This document shows, piece after piece, positions 52,734-63,489 of a DNA stretch of 64,000 nt. Numbering within the stretch: position 1 is the stretch's first letter; each line of letters begins with the position of its first letter. The position numbers and the translations under genes were made by a program. The stretch is taken from assembly GCA_017893485.1 (NCBI GenBank), contig CM030367.1, positions 147,363,767 to 147,427,766 on the forward strand, read 5' to 3'. Origin of the DNA: Hemerocallis citrina (taxonomy: Eukaryota > Streptophyta > Magnoliopsida > Asparagales > Asphodelaceae). The notes under the pieces were generated by a model, which saw nothing but the letters and a program-made list of their open reading frames with translations, was not told the DNA's origin and did not search any database.

Positions 52734-54509
52734 ATGGGTGAAAATGTATTAAATCGAGTACCAATGAAAGACAAATTCATTCCAAAGAATATTGAGCAAC
52801 CGTCTTGCATAGCTTTTCAACCCAAAGTCACAGGAAACATGCATTTATCTCCTCATTTACTTAGCATGGTTCCCCACTTCTTTGGCAGAATAGACGAAGA
52901 TCTGCATCTACATCTGCAAGACTTCTTCGATCTTTGCAGAACACAAAGTGTCCAAGGACTTACCCCCGAACAAATCAGGTTAATCTTGTTTCCATTTTCA
53001 TTAAAACTTAATGCTAAATTATGGTATAATTCTTTGGAACCAGGATCAATTCAATCATGGGAGCAATTGGCAACAAAATTTTTGAAGGAGTTCTTTCCAG
53101 CCCAGAAAACCAGACAACTAAAAAGGGAAATTCTACTTTTCCAACAGAAAGATGGCGATTTATTCTTCGAGGCATGGAAGGACTTCAAAAACAAGCTTCT
53201 CAAGTGTCCTACGCACAACATACCTAAGGATGATCAGGTACAAGCATTTTATGAGGGTTTAAATTACACTAACAAAGCAATTGTAGATGCAGGTTGCAAT
53301 GGAATGTTGATGAGGAAGAGTGGTGAGGAGGCCATAGAACTATTTGAAGAACTCAGCGAGAATTCACAACAATTCTCCACAAGGAGTGGTCTTTCGAGAA
53401 AACAGGGAGTATACGAAATTTCTCATAATAAAAACATGCAATTAGAATTGGAAACCATGAACAAAAAGATTGATATGCTTGTAAATTCAACGTTGGGTGG
53501 CATAAAAAACCAACCAAAAGAAATTTGTGCAAACTGTTTTCAATCTAACCATACAACTAATTCATGTCCCATGTTTTCTTTCGCAGAACAGGAGCACACA
53601 GACTACGAAGAACAAGGAATGTACCCACCCCAGAATAATTTTTTTTCAAATACGTATAACCCAGGGTGGCAAAGCCATCAAGACAATCAATTTGCACCAG
53701 GGGATACACAGCAATTCCAGGGTGGGAATGGGTATGAGGAGCCAGCACAAGAACAAAAGAAGTTGGATTTCGAATCCACCATTCTGCAGTTACTCCAACA
53801 GCAACAGAAAACAAGCGATCAACAAGGACGGGCCATTCAAAAATTGGAATTTCAAATTGGTCGAATCGCTATGGAGTTAAGTGAAAGAAAGGCAGGAGAA
53901 TTCCCATCACAAACTATCCCCAACCCTAGAGGACAAGAACAGCTCCAATTAAGGACAACACTAGAGGAAGAGATTGAGTTTAAAATGTTTGATGCACCAC
54001 AAATTCCACACGATGATCATGAATGTTATAATGTTGATGTGGTTCAGGAAATTTGCAACCAAACATTTCAGGAACATGGTGTTGATCCATCACAAGAAAC
54101 AACTACACACCCTCTAACATTATTTCATGCTGAACAGGAATATGATGATCAGAGGATTGCAGAGACAGTACATCACCTTGAAACTCCAAAGTTATATTCA
54201 GGTAAACTCGCACCTGCATGTGAAAATATTATGACTGATAATGCTTTTGTTCCCGCAGATCAGTCGACTGGTGGACGGGATAAGTCGACTGTCCCGACTG
54301 CTACCAGAATCCTAAACGTGGAGCTGAAGCCTCTACATGAACACCGGCAGTATGAATCTTTGGGGGGGAACCAGACATTACCTGTGACAGTTGCTACAAA
54401 TTTTAGGGTGCAGAAAGAGGAGAGGCTGCAGGGAGTCTTTCAAAAGCACAATGGTGCATTAAGATGGACCATTGCTGATAAACTAATGTCAAGATGGTAC
54501 GGTCCATGA
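52734..54509 (+). CDS. gag: Gag protein of the TR-GAG element
   Basis: 591 codons, uninterrupted, first ATG after the PBS (MGENVLNRVPMKDKF). Residues about 45-205 form the plant retrotransposon gag (PF03732-like) domain: PHFFGRIDEDLHLHLQDFFD, LWYNSLEPGSIQSWEQLATK, EFFPAQKTRQLKREI, FYEGLNYTNKAIVDA. A CCHC-like knuckle CANCFQSNHTTNSC (CX2CX6HX... close to the Athila form) is at about 263-277. A Gln-rich segment and coiled coil (LQLLQQQQKTSD) follow. The last ~40 residues, ending KLMSRWYGP, look like the start of a pol C-terminal tail, so the stop is probably the deletion joint's product. It packages element RNA into cytoplasmic particles. The codons at 54,261-54,291 carry two AGTCGACT boxes (QST and KST). 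Athila-like affinity is inference. Confidence 0.88.
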   Translation: MGENVLNRVPMKDKFIPKNIEQPSCIAFQPKVTGNMHLSPHLLSMVPHFFGRIDEDLHLHLQDFFDLCRTQSVQGLTPEQIRLILFPFSLKLNAKLWYNSLEPGSIQSWEQLATKFLKEFFPAQKTRQLKREILLFQQKDGDLFFEAWKDFKNKLLKCPTHNIPKDDQVQAFYEGLNYTNKAIVDAGCNGMLMRKSGEEAIELFEELSENSQQFSTRSGLSRKQGVYEISHNKNMQLELETMNKKIDMLVNSTLGGIKNQPKEICANCFQSNHTTNSCPMFSFAEQEHTDYEEQGMYPPQNNFFSNTYNPGWQSHQDNQFAPGDTQQFQGGNGYEEPAQEQKKLDFESTILQLLQQQQKTSDQQGRAIQKLEFQIGRIAMELSERKAGEFPSQTIPNPRGQEQLQLRTTLEEEIEFKMFDAPQIPHDDHECYNVDVVQEICNQTFQEHGVDPSQETTTHPLTLFHAEQEYDDQRIAETVHHLETPKLYSGKLAPACENIMTDNAFVPADQSTGGRDKSTVPTATRILNVELKPLHEHRQYESLGGNQTLPVTVATNFRVQKEERLQGVFQKHNGALRWTIADKLMSRWYGP

Positions 54510-55644
54510 ATTGTTGCACAGGTTTCCCCCACATGGAGCGTTGGCAGAAGCTCAACGTTCGAGGTGAATGGGCAGAGGGGAGAAACCTTGTAAGAAGATG
54601 AGTTTTGAGCCGCAAGCCATTCAATACATTGCACAAACTCATCAAGTCTAGCTGAAGACAAGAAAAACAGCGCTTATTGGGAGGCAACCCAATTTTTTCA
54701 GGGGAGTATTTACACTCTCTTCCTTTATTCGTTTCTTTAGTCATTTCTTTATTTCTTATTTCATTTTCTTCAAACTAGGTGGTAACACATGCCTATTTTA
54801 ATTTTTGTGCGAACATTGAGGACAATGTTCCATCTAAGTTTGGGGGTATTTAGTTATTTGGAGTCTTTTGATTTTTTTTAAGATAAATAATTTCTTATAA
54901 AGAAGACTAAGAATACTTATTTACTTTAGGATTGTTGAGTTCATGATTCCTTACAAAATCGTATGGGTCATGCAATTATACATAATAAACAAATGTGATG
55001 CTCTTTCTGGTGATTATTCCCTTTAGATCTAGTCCTAAACAGAGTTTAAGTAAATAGAGTAATAAAAAATAATAAAAAATAATAAAAAACAAATAATAAA
55101 AAAATTGAATAAAGTCAATCTACTCCAATGTTTTGAGTGATTAGTAACTAGGGGTATTCATCACCAATGTTTACCTTCACGTCAAACGGCAACTTGAAAT
55201 ATGAGTATGCAAAGTACTTTAAAGTTTGTGACTTGCTGAGTAACCGGGTGGATTCATCACAAATGTTTTGCATTCGCGTAAAAAGGCAAGTGACAACTTT
55301 AGAGAAGAGACTAGTAAAAAATAAAAAATAAAAAAAAATAAAAAAACTCTAGTTTGCTACTCGGTTTGTAGTAGAAAAATGGGGATAATCACAGATTGAG
55401 TAGTTGCATACTATAACTACATTAGTTGCATGACAAATATGATTGAGTTTGGGGATTATGAACAAATAATTGCACTGGAGAAAGTGAGTATGTTTAATTT
55501 TACTTTATCTGAAATTGTTTATATTTTTATATTTTGATGCTTGCATAATAAAAATTCTTGGTGGTTGAGTCTATTATTATTATTATTTTTCCCTTGTTCA
55601 TAATTCTAGTTTGCTTGAGGACAAGTAAAAGCTAAGTTTGGGGG
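54510..55644 (+). other. 3' untranslated region of the TR-GAG element
   Basis: Begins with broken pol-tail sequence (AQVSPTW, then FEVNGQRGET in frame shifts). AAGTTTGGGGGTATTT occurs at about 54,838 and again as the true PPT at 55,635-55,650, each preceded by GAGGACAA. AATAAAAAA-type short repeats at 55,060-55,110 and 55,320-55,345. No gene. Confidence 0.7.
55634..55644 (+). other. Polypurine tract of the TR-GAG element
   Basis: AAGTTTGGGGG ends immediately before the 3' LTR. Confidence 0.85.
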
Positions 55645-57231
55645 TATTTGATGAACCAAATATTATTCACTTTTAGGAGCTATAATCTTAAGACAATTAG
55701 ACATTTAAATGCTCTATATGTGGTATTTACGCTTCTTTTCTCTTTTTCCATAGGAAACAACTTAAAACAGCCAAACGAAGCAGATTCCAGACTAACACAG
55801 ACTGAGAGGATGACATACAGGGAACAGCAGAGATCAGTCGACTGACTCTTCAGCCAGGCAACTGGGCAGAGAGTTTGACAAGGCTCGGCACAGTCGACTG
55901 CTCCCCAAGACAGTCGACTGGTACGCGGCGAGTCAGAAGATAAGAACAGATGCATCCTCATCCAAACCCGAATCAAAATTAAGTTATCTAAACCCAGGTG
56001 TTTTCTGCGAATAACAACTTCTCAAACAATCAAAGCAAGAAGCACGTGGTGAGCAGATAAGGAAGGAAAAAGAGAAAGAAATAAACGGCTGATGAAGATA
56101 AGGAAAGAAATAACAAAAGAAGAGGACTTCTCTACAAAAAGTACAAACCCTAATTCTCTTCTCTTGTTCTATAAATACCAATCAAGAAAGAGGCGGAAAG
56201 AAGATCTATCTATCTCTCGAGAAGGCCGGATCCATCATCAAGGCTGATCGTCGACAGCAAGCATCAAAAGAGGAGAAATAGACGACTGCTGATTGGGCTA
56301 AAGTGCAACATCATACAAATCAGTGTTCTTCTGTTCGTTCTCTTAGTTTTTATTTCTATTGTAGTCGTGAACTCTATTTTATCAATTAATAAAAGTTTTA
56401 TTATGTGGAACTAATGTCATAGTTGGGTAGATTGAAACCGTAGTTGTGTAATGCTATAGTCTTCACTATTACTTATTGGTTGAACCTGATTGAATTGAAA
56501 TGGATTTATGATAATCAAATTTGCTCAAGAATTCTTAGGAGCAGTCAACTGTGGTGACAGCCAGTCGACTGACATACGGAATCTGAGTTTATCAAGTTTG
56601 GGTATTATCTATCTGAATCTGTTATATGGGCATATTGAGACGACCCGCATCTCATGCTCATAACTTGTAACAAGGGAATCTCTAGGGGTTCTTGGTTCAA
56701 TCAACTTAAGGGATCTAGATCTGATACCAATTTCTAGGACCTTGAGTGTTTGTTCGTTTCCACTGATCTTATGTTTTCTTTAAGTGCAACTTAGTAGATA
56801 CCATGCTAAATACTTAATGAAAGAAACGAATTAGAGTAGATACCATGCCTAATTCTTGGCTTAGGGAAACATTACTTTAAGGAGTAGATACCATGCCCTT
56901 GAAGAGAACAAACATGAGTAATGGATGTAGTATATGACTTAGTATTACTGACTATTGGTGGAGATCAAAACCCAACTACTTTAATAGAGATTTGTGACTC
57001 AACTTGTGATGCTACTTATTTAGATTTTTATCTTTTCATTTCTTTTAGACTTTTAGAACGACACTTCAATATTCTGTTTTCTATTTTATTGATTAGTAAG
57101 TTAGAATCTACAATCTCTGTGGGATCGACCCTTGCTCGTCACTACGCTTTTTCAAACGATTCGTGAACTTGCGAGGTTTATAATTTGTGTCTAGTTTTAT
57201 CTATTTATTTAGGTAGCTAGATTGCACAACA
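55645..57231 (+). repeat. 3' LTR of the gag-only element
   Basis: 1,587 bp. CAGTCGACTG boxes at 55,835 (partner CAGGCAACTG 55,855), 55,891 and 55,911, and CAGTCAACTG 56,542 with 56,562: the 20-bp spacing is kept even where boxes have point changes. Confidence 0.93.
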
Positions 57232-57236
57232 AGTTT

Positions 57237-57434
57237 TTGGACCTACGACCTTCACATTACTAGCTCAACACTCTAACCAACTAATTTAATAAGACAACTA
57301 GAAATATAATGTAATTATATCAGACAATATTACATTTTACTGTTTAACATTATAAATATTTAAAAAATATGGGGCCCTATAAAATTAGGGGCCCAAAGCA
57401 ATTGCTTATGCTGCTTGGGTCCAGATTCGCCCTT
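57237..57434. mobile_element. Right end of an hAT-like element (remnant)
   Basis: GGGGCCCTATAAAATTAGGGGCCC and the end GGGTCCAGATTCGCCC (reverse: GGGCGAATCTGGACCC) are typical of degraded plant hAT termini. The left end was not found. 57,435-57,610 holds nothing more. Confidence 0.4.
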
Positions 57435-57610
57435 GTATTTTGATAATCTCAAGTGGCCTGATTTAGGGAGAAAACAGATAGTTCATTCACCGGTCCAAAT
57501 ATTTATATATAATTATATAAAGATATCCATATAGAAATTCTTTTACTTGGAAAAAATGCTGCAATAACATTAATCATATGTATTACATTGCTGTTAGCAA
57601 TGCTTCATTA

Positions 57611-58433
57611 AAGCATCCACAATGGTATTTCTCATTTTTTTTTTAATGGCTGCTACAGTAGTAGCAAATAGCGATTCGTTCTGCACTCGTTGTTTGCTAT
57701 ATTTTTTTTATTTTTTTAAAAAAATTTTGTGGGACGGCATAATGCGCAATTTTTTAAAAAAAAAGGAAAGAGACGGTACATGTTATTCCGTCTCTCGTTT
57801 AAAAAAAAAATTAAAAAATAATTTAATTACTGATTAACAATTAAAATATATTAATTAAATAAAATAAATAATATAATAATAACTAAACCTAATTAAAAAC
57901 TAACTAAACCTAATTAATTAAACTTACCTACCCACTAACCTCTCCTGAAATCAAGGACATGTACCGTCCGAGATTTTTTTTATAATTTTTTTTTTCAATC
58001 CGGCGAATCAAAGCCGTTCATTTTAATAATAAAATATAAAAAAAATCTTGGGACGATACATGTTGTACCGTCCGAGAATTTTTTATTTTTATTTTTATTT
58101 TTCAATCCAGCGTATCTTTGCCGTTCATTTAACTAAATAAATATTTAAAAAAAATTATGGGACGGTACATGTTGTACCGTCCAATGTTATTTAAAAAAAA
58201 GTTAACTGGAACGGTATATGTTATACCGTCCGAAGCGATTAAAAAATTTAAAATAAGTGGGACGATATATGATGCACCGTCTCTTATAATTTGAGAATGG
58301 CCATTTCGTTTCTCAAAAATGAGAAACAACTGTAGCTATTTTGCCAAAAAATGGCAAAATAGCAAACGACTGCAGCATGCCATTTCTCAAAAAATGAGAA
58401 AATGACAAATATAAGAAACGACTGTGGATGCTC
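57611..58433. mobile_element. Harbinger-like element P3 with about seven palindromes
   Basis: 823 bp flanked by TTA (57,608-57,610 and 58,434-58,436); ends AAGCATCCACAATGG and CGACTGTGGATGCTC. Palindromes at about 57,731-57,750 (degenerate), 57,769-57,795, 57,953-57,971 (half), 58,050-58,073, 58,159-58,182, 58,208-58,231 and 58,259-58,283, consensus GGGACGGTACATGTTGTACC plus GTCC. The block TTTTGCCAAAAAATGGCAAA at 58,338 is identical to P1. GCTACAGTAG near the left end also occurs in P1. No gene. Confidence 0.88.
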
Positions 58434-58589
58434 TTAGCTCTTGCTATATTCCCATAATATAAACAGACAAACGTAAATTTTGATTATAACCAACTGTAAA
58501 AATAGTTATAACAGTACTTAAAGACGGTGTTGAAGGATACATTTCAGTGACTAGCCCGTGAAGTAAACATTTCGGTAATAATAGCAATG

Positions 58590-58700
58590 TCACCTGAATA
58601 TGGCTTTCATAAATTGGTTCAGTTCATTGAACATACTCATGGCTCTACCCAACAATGAAGGTCCATCTTCAGAATCCTCAGCGACATTTCCGAAGATCAA
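58590..58700 (-). pseudogene. Host exon of unknown gene
   Basis: After acceptor TTTCAAATCAG the frame reads LIFGNVAEDSEDGPSLLGRA, MSMFNELNQFMKAIFR and TGA, 37 codons. TTCAG/GTGACA at the end could instead be a splice donor, making it an internal exon. I do not recognise the protein and found no partner exon before the Tat element at 59,821. 58,701-59,224 is AT-rich with nothing else seen. Confidence 0.4.
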
Positions 58701-59224
58701 CTGATTTGAAATATGAGAATAAAAGAGGGAGAGAAAATATGAGAACATGAGAGGAGAAAGAACTAAGGATTAATTATGAAAGGGTAAGAATAAAACAGTA
58801 ATTTAATAATCCAGATTTAACATATAAATTAAGTTAACAGATGTATGGATATATATATAATGTAATTTTACAAACATTATAAGTACATTTTGTACTCAAC
58901 CCAAAAGTTGGGGGTTACTTTGTTTTTGCCCATGATTAGTACAACTGTACAAGTCTATTCGAGTGTCATCATGTAAGTCACTACTCACCTTCATTAAAAT
59001 AAGAAGAAACAAGCCTATGAAAAAATATAACTTAGTTCAACATATCTATCACTGGTTCAGTTAACAACTAAAACAGAGATAACTAGTCTTTTTTTCATTA
59101 TTTTTAGCTTAAATCAGAGATAAGGTATGGTCACTTGGGAATTTCTATGTGCACTGACAGAGCATAAGAAGATGGTATGAGTATACCATCTATAATCTCT
59201 AATAATTAATCTAATACTATATGA

Positions 59225-59820
59225 TGTGAATTATTTGTAAGTGTGCAAAATCGCAACAATATAGATAAGTGAAAAGAGTGTCAAACCCACAATGACTAAT
59301 TATTTTATCGAGTACCGAAATTAACTCGATTAACTACTATTTGAAAAATCGAAATTCAATAAAGAAAGCAACTAAATTAAATTAATCTAAAGAACTAACT
59401 AAATTAATTATAAGGAGTGGAATCTGAAATTTTGTTGTTTATTAATTGCAAAACTAATTCTAGGACTTTTGATTTCACTAAGTTAATCCAACACAATTCA
59501 TAATTCCATTTGACAACAAATGTTACTTTTCCAAGTTGTAGACCAAAATCCCCTAAGTATTCAATGCTTTCTCTCGAACATCACCAAAAATATCTCCAAC
59601 TAATAGTTTGTCATAACTCTATGCAAATTTAATTAATTGAAGACTCATTAAGTTCTATGGATTTCTTTTTAGTCACACCAATCGCGGTAAATCATCTCCA
59701 GTTTCGCTCCTTCAATGGTGTTTAATTTTATTAATTCAAAATCACAAATTACCAGTTTGTTCTCTCAATGATTTAATAAATCATACAAAAGTTGGCCAAA
59801 CAACTTGTTACCGCTAAATC
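59225..59820 (-). repeat. LTR-like remnant of an Athila-type element
   Basis: Read on the minus strand, the segment ends with text of the form GTGGGTTTGACACTC...CACTTATCTATATTGTTGCG...TTTGCACACTTAC, like the R-U5 end of Athila-type LTRs (the TR-GAG LTR has GTGGGATCGACCC...GCACTTGCG at the same place). No PBS follows it. The other border may be cut by the Tat insertion. Confidence 0.45.
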
Positions 59821-60422
59821 TGGTGTGGGGGTAAACAGATAGTATTTGTGGATTCATGAAAAACCTGAATAGCAAACCTCTAACCTGTTCCGCCGGAGAT
59901 TGACCGTTGACTCCCGCCGTTAACCTGCAAAAAGTGCGAGACACCGGGGTTGATCCCGGCGACGCACCCTCCGACGCTCAAGTCAGTAATCAGAAATGAT
60001 TAAGAAAGAGCGTAAATTGGAAAAGTATTGATTACCTCTTAACGGAGATGGATGGGGGGTATTTATAGGCATCTTAGGGATCAAATTAGGAATGTAATCC
60101 CCGTGATCAGATAAGGAATATTCTCCTAGTAATCAGATAAGGAATTGAATCCCTAATTCCCGGTGAAAAGATAGATGTGAATTAGGGCCGTTGATTAGGA
60201 TTAATCAGAAACCCTAATTCTATCTTTTCTAGACTGGATGTGCAGCAGGTTGGAACCCGTACCCAGTTGATGTGGATCCGTTTATGGGTTATTGGGCTTT
60301 GGATAAAGACCCAGTTCCCATTTCAGACCCGTTTGTAGGTGAAATTACCATTTTACCCCTGAGCTTTAAGATTCGTGTCCGATGTGAGCGGTCCCGATTT
60401 AATCCTATTTTTAGCCATATCA
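59821..60422 (-). repeat. 3' LTR of a third Tat element (left border tentative)
   Basis: Shares ACACCGGGGTTGATCCCGGCG, GACGCTCAAGTCAGTAATC, TTGATTACCTC and a minus-strand TATA box (GGTATTTATAGG at about 60,057) with the LTR at 22,495. Ends ATATCA followed by CGAGCCCCCCACTCC, the reversed PPT. TGGTGTGGGGG at 59,821 is the likely left end. Confidence 0.8.
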
Positions 60423-60437
60423 CGAGCCCCCCACTCC
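60423..60437 (-). other. Polypurine tract of the third Tat element
   Basis: On the minus strand AGGAGTGGGGGGCTCG precedes the LTR, nearly identical to the PPT at 23,253. Confidence 0.8.
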
Positions 60438-61589
60438 TAAATACTGAGTTTTTCAGTCTTTGAGGAGTAGTTTTGTTGTTCTAATGGCGTACGGGATTTT
60501 ATCGGTGTTCTTAAGGGAGTTTGGATCTTGCTCGGGGGTGTAACGGTGTTATTCTGGGCTTGTAAAATACCCAAAAATATCCTCAGAATTTTCTGGATTT
60601 TTGGTGATTTTTCCAGATTTTTCTGAATTTTTTCTCATTTTTTTGAATTTTTTATTCATTTTCCGAATTAAATAATTAATTATTGAAAATATTAAATAAT
60701 TATTCTAATTAAATAATTATATTTTTCAGAATTTTAAAATAATTTTTCTGAATTTATAATTATTTTTAGAATTTTTATTTAATTTTTTCCGATTTTTAAA
60801 TATTTTTTTGTATTTTTTAAATAATTAAAACAAATAAATAAGTAAATAAATAAATTGAATATTACCTGGACACGTGGCACGATCGTATGCATTGATCACG
60901 ATCAAGCGAGCGCGCATCGGGAGGAGGAAGAAGAGGCCATTTTTTTGGTGTAACAAGGTCGGTTCCATGAACGCTCGGCAAAAGTGGCCGAAGTCCACGT
61001 GGGCGACACGTGGCAGTCAAAGTTTGACCTTTTTTTTTTTGCCAGCTCTGTTTCTCTCTTCTTCTCTCTCTCCCGCTGCTTCTTCTTTCTCTCTTCCGCT
61101 TCTTCGTGCTCCTTCGTTTTCTCCAGTCTCGAAGCGTCAGACGCTCGCGAAGTGGAGCTCAATGGGGGAGCTCGTCTTCGGAGGTCGACGTGGAGTGGAG
61201 CTAGAAGGTGGTCGTTGGAGGTGGAGCTCGTCAGCGGAAGGATTGGGTTCGGAGCTTCGGAGATTCGACGAAGGAGACGGAGCTCGAGTTCGGAGCTCAG
61301 TCGCGAGGGGGGCTTGCGATGGAGGAGGTCGGTGACTGAGCTTCGGCAGAGCTCAGTGACGACGGCGTCCGGTCGTGTCTTCTCGTCTACGAGCTTGGCG
61401 GTGGAGTCGAGGTCGGGAGCTCGACGGAGGAGACGGAGCTCGAGTTCGGAGCTCAGTCGCAAGGCGGTTGGATGGCGAGCTCGAAGAGGAGGTGAGGGAG
61501 CTCTGAAGCTTTGATGGTGCTCGTCGGCGTGGAGACGAGAGGAGGGCTCGAGCTCGGCGTCGGTGAACTCGGCGAGGAGGAAAGCTTGG

Positions 61590-62240
61590 CGGAGCATGAT
61601 GGAGGTCGGAGTTGTCGATGTGGTGGTGGAGCTCGTCTGTTGGGAGAGCTCGACAGCTATGAAGGGAGAGCTCGAGAGGTTCGAGCTTAACAGTGGGTTC
61701 GGTGAGAAGGTCGAGCTCGGCAATGGCTAGCTCGACGAGGAGTTGGGTTCGAAGCTCAGTCGAGGAGCTTGGTGTTCGTTGAGCTCGACGGAGGAGGAGA
61801 GCTTGGCGGAGCTTGATGGAGGTCGGAGTTGTCGATGTGGTGGTGGAGCTCGTCTGTTGGGAGAGCTCGACAGCTATGAAGGGAGAGCTCGAGAGGTTCG
61901 AGCTTAACAGTGGGTTCGGTGAGAAGGTCGAGCTCGGCAATGGCTAGCTCGACGAGGAGTTGGGTTCGAAGCTCAGTCGAGGAGCTTGGTGTTCGTTGAG
62001 CTCGACGGAGGAGGAGAGCTTGGCGGAGCTTGATGGAGGTCGGAGTTGTCGATGTGGTGGTGGAGCTCGTCTGTTGGGAGAGCTCGACAGCTATGAAGGG
62101 AGAGCTCGAGAGGTTCGAGCTTAACAGTGGGTTCGGTGAGAAGGTCGAGCTCGGCAATGGCTAGCTCGACGAGGAGTTGGGTTCGAAGCTCAGTCGAGGA
62201 GCTTGGTGTTCGTTGAGCTCGACGGAGGAGGAGAGCTTGG
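61590..62240. repeat. 217-bp tandem repeat, three copies
   Basis: GAGAGCTTGGCGGAGC(A/T)TGATGG and the following block recur with exactly 217-bp spacing (for example the word ending GAGGAGTTGGGTTCG near 61,755, 61,972 and 62,189). Copies are almost identical, so the expansion is recent. 60,860-61,590 is a related but more diverged GAGCTCG-rich stretch. Confidence 0.92.
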
Positions 62241-62639
62241 CGGCGAAGCGAGCTCGGCGACGAAGCCTCGCGATGAGTTCGAAGCTCTTGGTGGAGACTT
62301 TGTGAGCTCGGCGATGGGGGCTGGCGAGGTCTGCTTGGAGCGGCGGTGCGCTCGGAGTTGGGTTCAGCGAGGGAGGAGCTCGGGGTCTGGACGAACGTGG
62401 CGAAGCTCGGAGCTCAGCCTTGGAGGAGTTGGGTTTTGAAGAAGGGGTCGTTTTGGAGAAGAAGCTGACGAACTGTGCTTTTCGGTTTTTGCATGGGTTT
62501 GGTTTTTGCTTGAGTTTTGGCGCCAAAATGGCTGAAGAAGAAGGGATGGTTCGGTTTGGGTTTGGGTCCCCTTAATGGGTCCGAACCCGGCCCCTTGTCC
62601 CCTTAACCCTTTTTTTTTTTGCTTTTTGTGGGTCTGTGC

Positions 62640-63000
62640 TGGTGCCGAACTCAACTGGTGCCGAACTCAAGCCCGTAAAACGGTCGGTGTCAGGAACGCT
62701 CGGCAGCTGGTGCCGAACTCAACTGTGCCGAACTCAAGCCCGTAAAACGGTCGGTGGCAAGAACGCTCGGCAGCGGGTGCCGAACTCAACTGGAGCCGAA
62801 CTCAAGCCCGTAAAACGGTCGGTGGCAAGAACGCTCGGCAGGGGTGCCGAACTCAACTGGTGCCGAACTCAAGCCCGTAAAACAGTCGGTGGCAAGAACG
62901 CTCGGCAGCAGGTGCCGAACTCAACTGGTGCCGAACTCAAGCCCGTAAAACGGTCGGTGGCAAGAACGCTCGGCAGCGGGTGCCGAACTCCAATTTTCCC
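62640..63000. repeat. 68-bp tandem array
   Basis: GTGCCGAACTCAA recurs at about 62,643, 62,711, 62,778, 62,845, 62,913 and 62,981 (67-68 bp). The unit includes GTAAAACGGTCGGTGGCAAG and AACGCTCGGCAGC. Confidence 0.93.
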
Positions 63001-63024
63001 TGCAGAGTTCTTCTCGATATTCCC

Positions 63025-63330
63025 GATGCTACGGAGGTCGGCTCGGGGCGTGCGACCCCTTGTTTCGAAGCTAATTCGAAGATCTACGACTTTTCTTTAG
63101 GAGTGAGATGAAGATTCACCCTCCTTCCTGGTCAAAACAGCTAGAGAATATCCTTGTATACATGAGGTTGAGGAGAGTTTTCGATGTTTCCGGTGCTACG
63201 GAGGTCGGCTCGGGGCGTGCGACCCCTTGTTTCGAAGCTAATTTGAAGATCTACGACTTTTCTTTAGGAGTGAGATGAAGATTCACCCTCCTTCCTGGTC
63301 AAAATAGCCCCGCAACATTCTTGTCTTCAT
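63025..63330. repeat. 167-bp direct duplication
   Basis: The block with ACGGAGGTCGGCTCGGGGCG at 63,031 recurs at 63,198 and continues alike to TCCTTCCTGGTCAAAA. Confidence 0.88.
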
Positions 63331-63489
63331 GAAGTTGAGGAGTGTTTTGGTTTTTTGCTTGGGATCGGCGGCAACTTTGTTGGAGAAGAATGGGAGGAGA
63401 GAGAGAGGGTTTGGGTTTGGATCCTTAACGGGTCTGAACCCGACCCTATAGCCCCCCTTTTCTTTTTGTGTTGTTTGTATATGAGAGCG

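Larger units (their letters stand above)
50947..57231 (+). mobile_element. Gag-only LTR retrotransposon (TR-GAG type, Athila-like)
   Basis: 6,285 bp with 1,587-bp LTRs, PBS TGGCGCCGTTGCCGGGGA, one intact gag ORF, PPT and an AGTTT duplication (50,942-50,946 and 57,232-57,236). Protease, RT, RNase H and the integrase core are missing. The ORF end and the DNA after it resemble the C-terminal tail of a Ty3 integrase (SRWYGP, then VAQVSPTW in the next segment), so an internal deletion probably fused gag to the pol tail. Near-identical LTRs mean a recent insertion, which needs enzymes supplied by an autonomous relative. Confidence 0.9.

Noticed and set aside
51137..56571. CAGTCGACTG boxes as cloning-linker (SalI) contamination
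   Set aside because: They are spread over LTRs, leader and coding sequence of one element, copied in both LTRs, with degenerate forms in another remnant.
60902..62157. Repeated MPSSTFSPN frames and other long frames as genes
   Set aside because: Three identical starts 217 bp apart result from the tandem repeat; composition is Ser/Leu/Arg low complexity with no domain.
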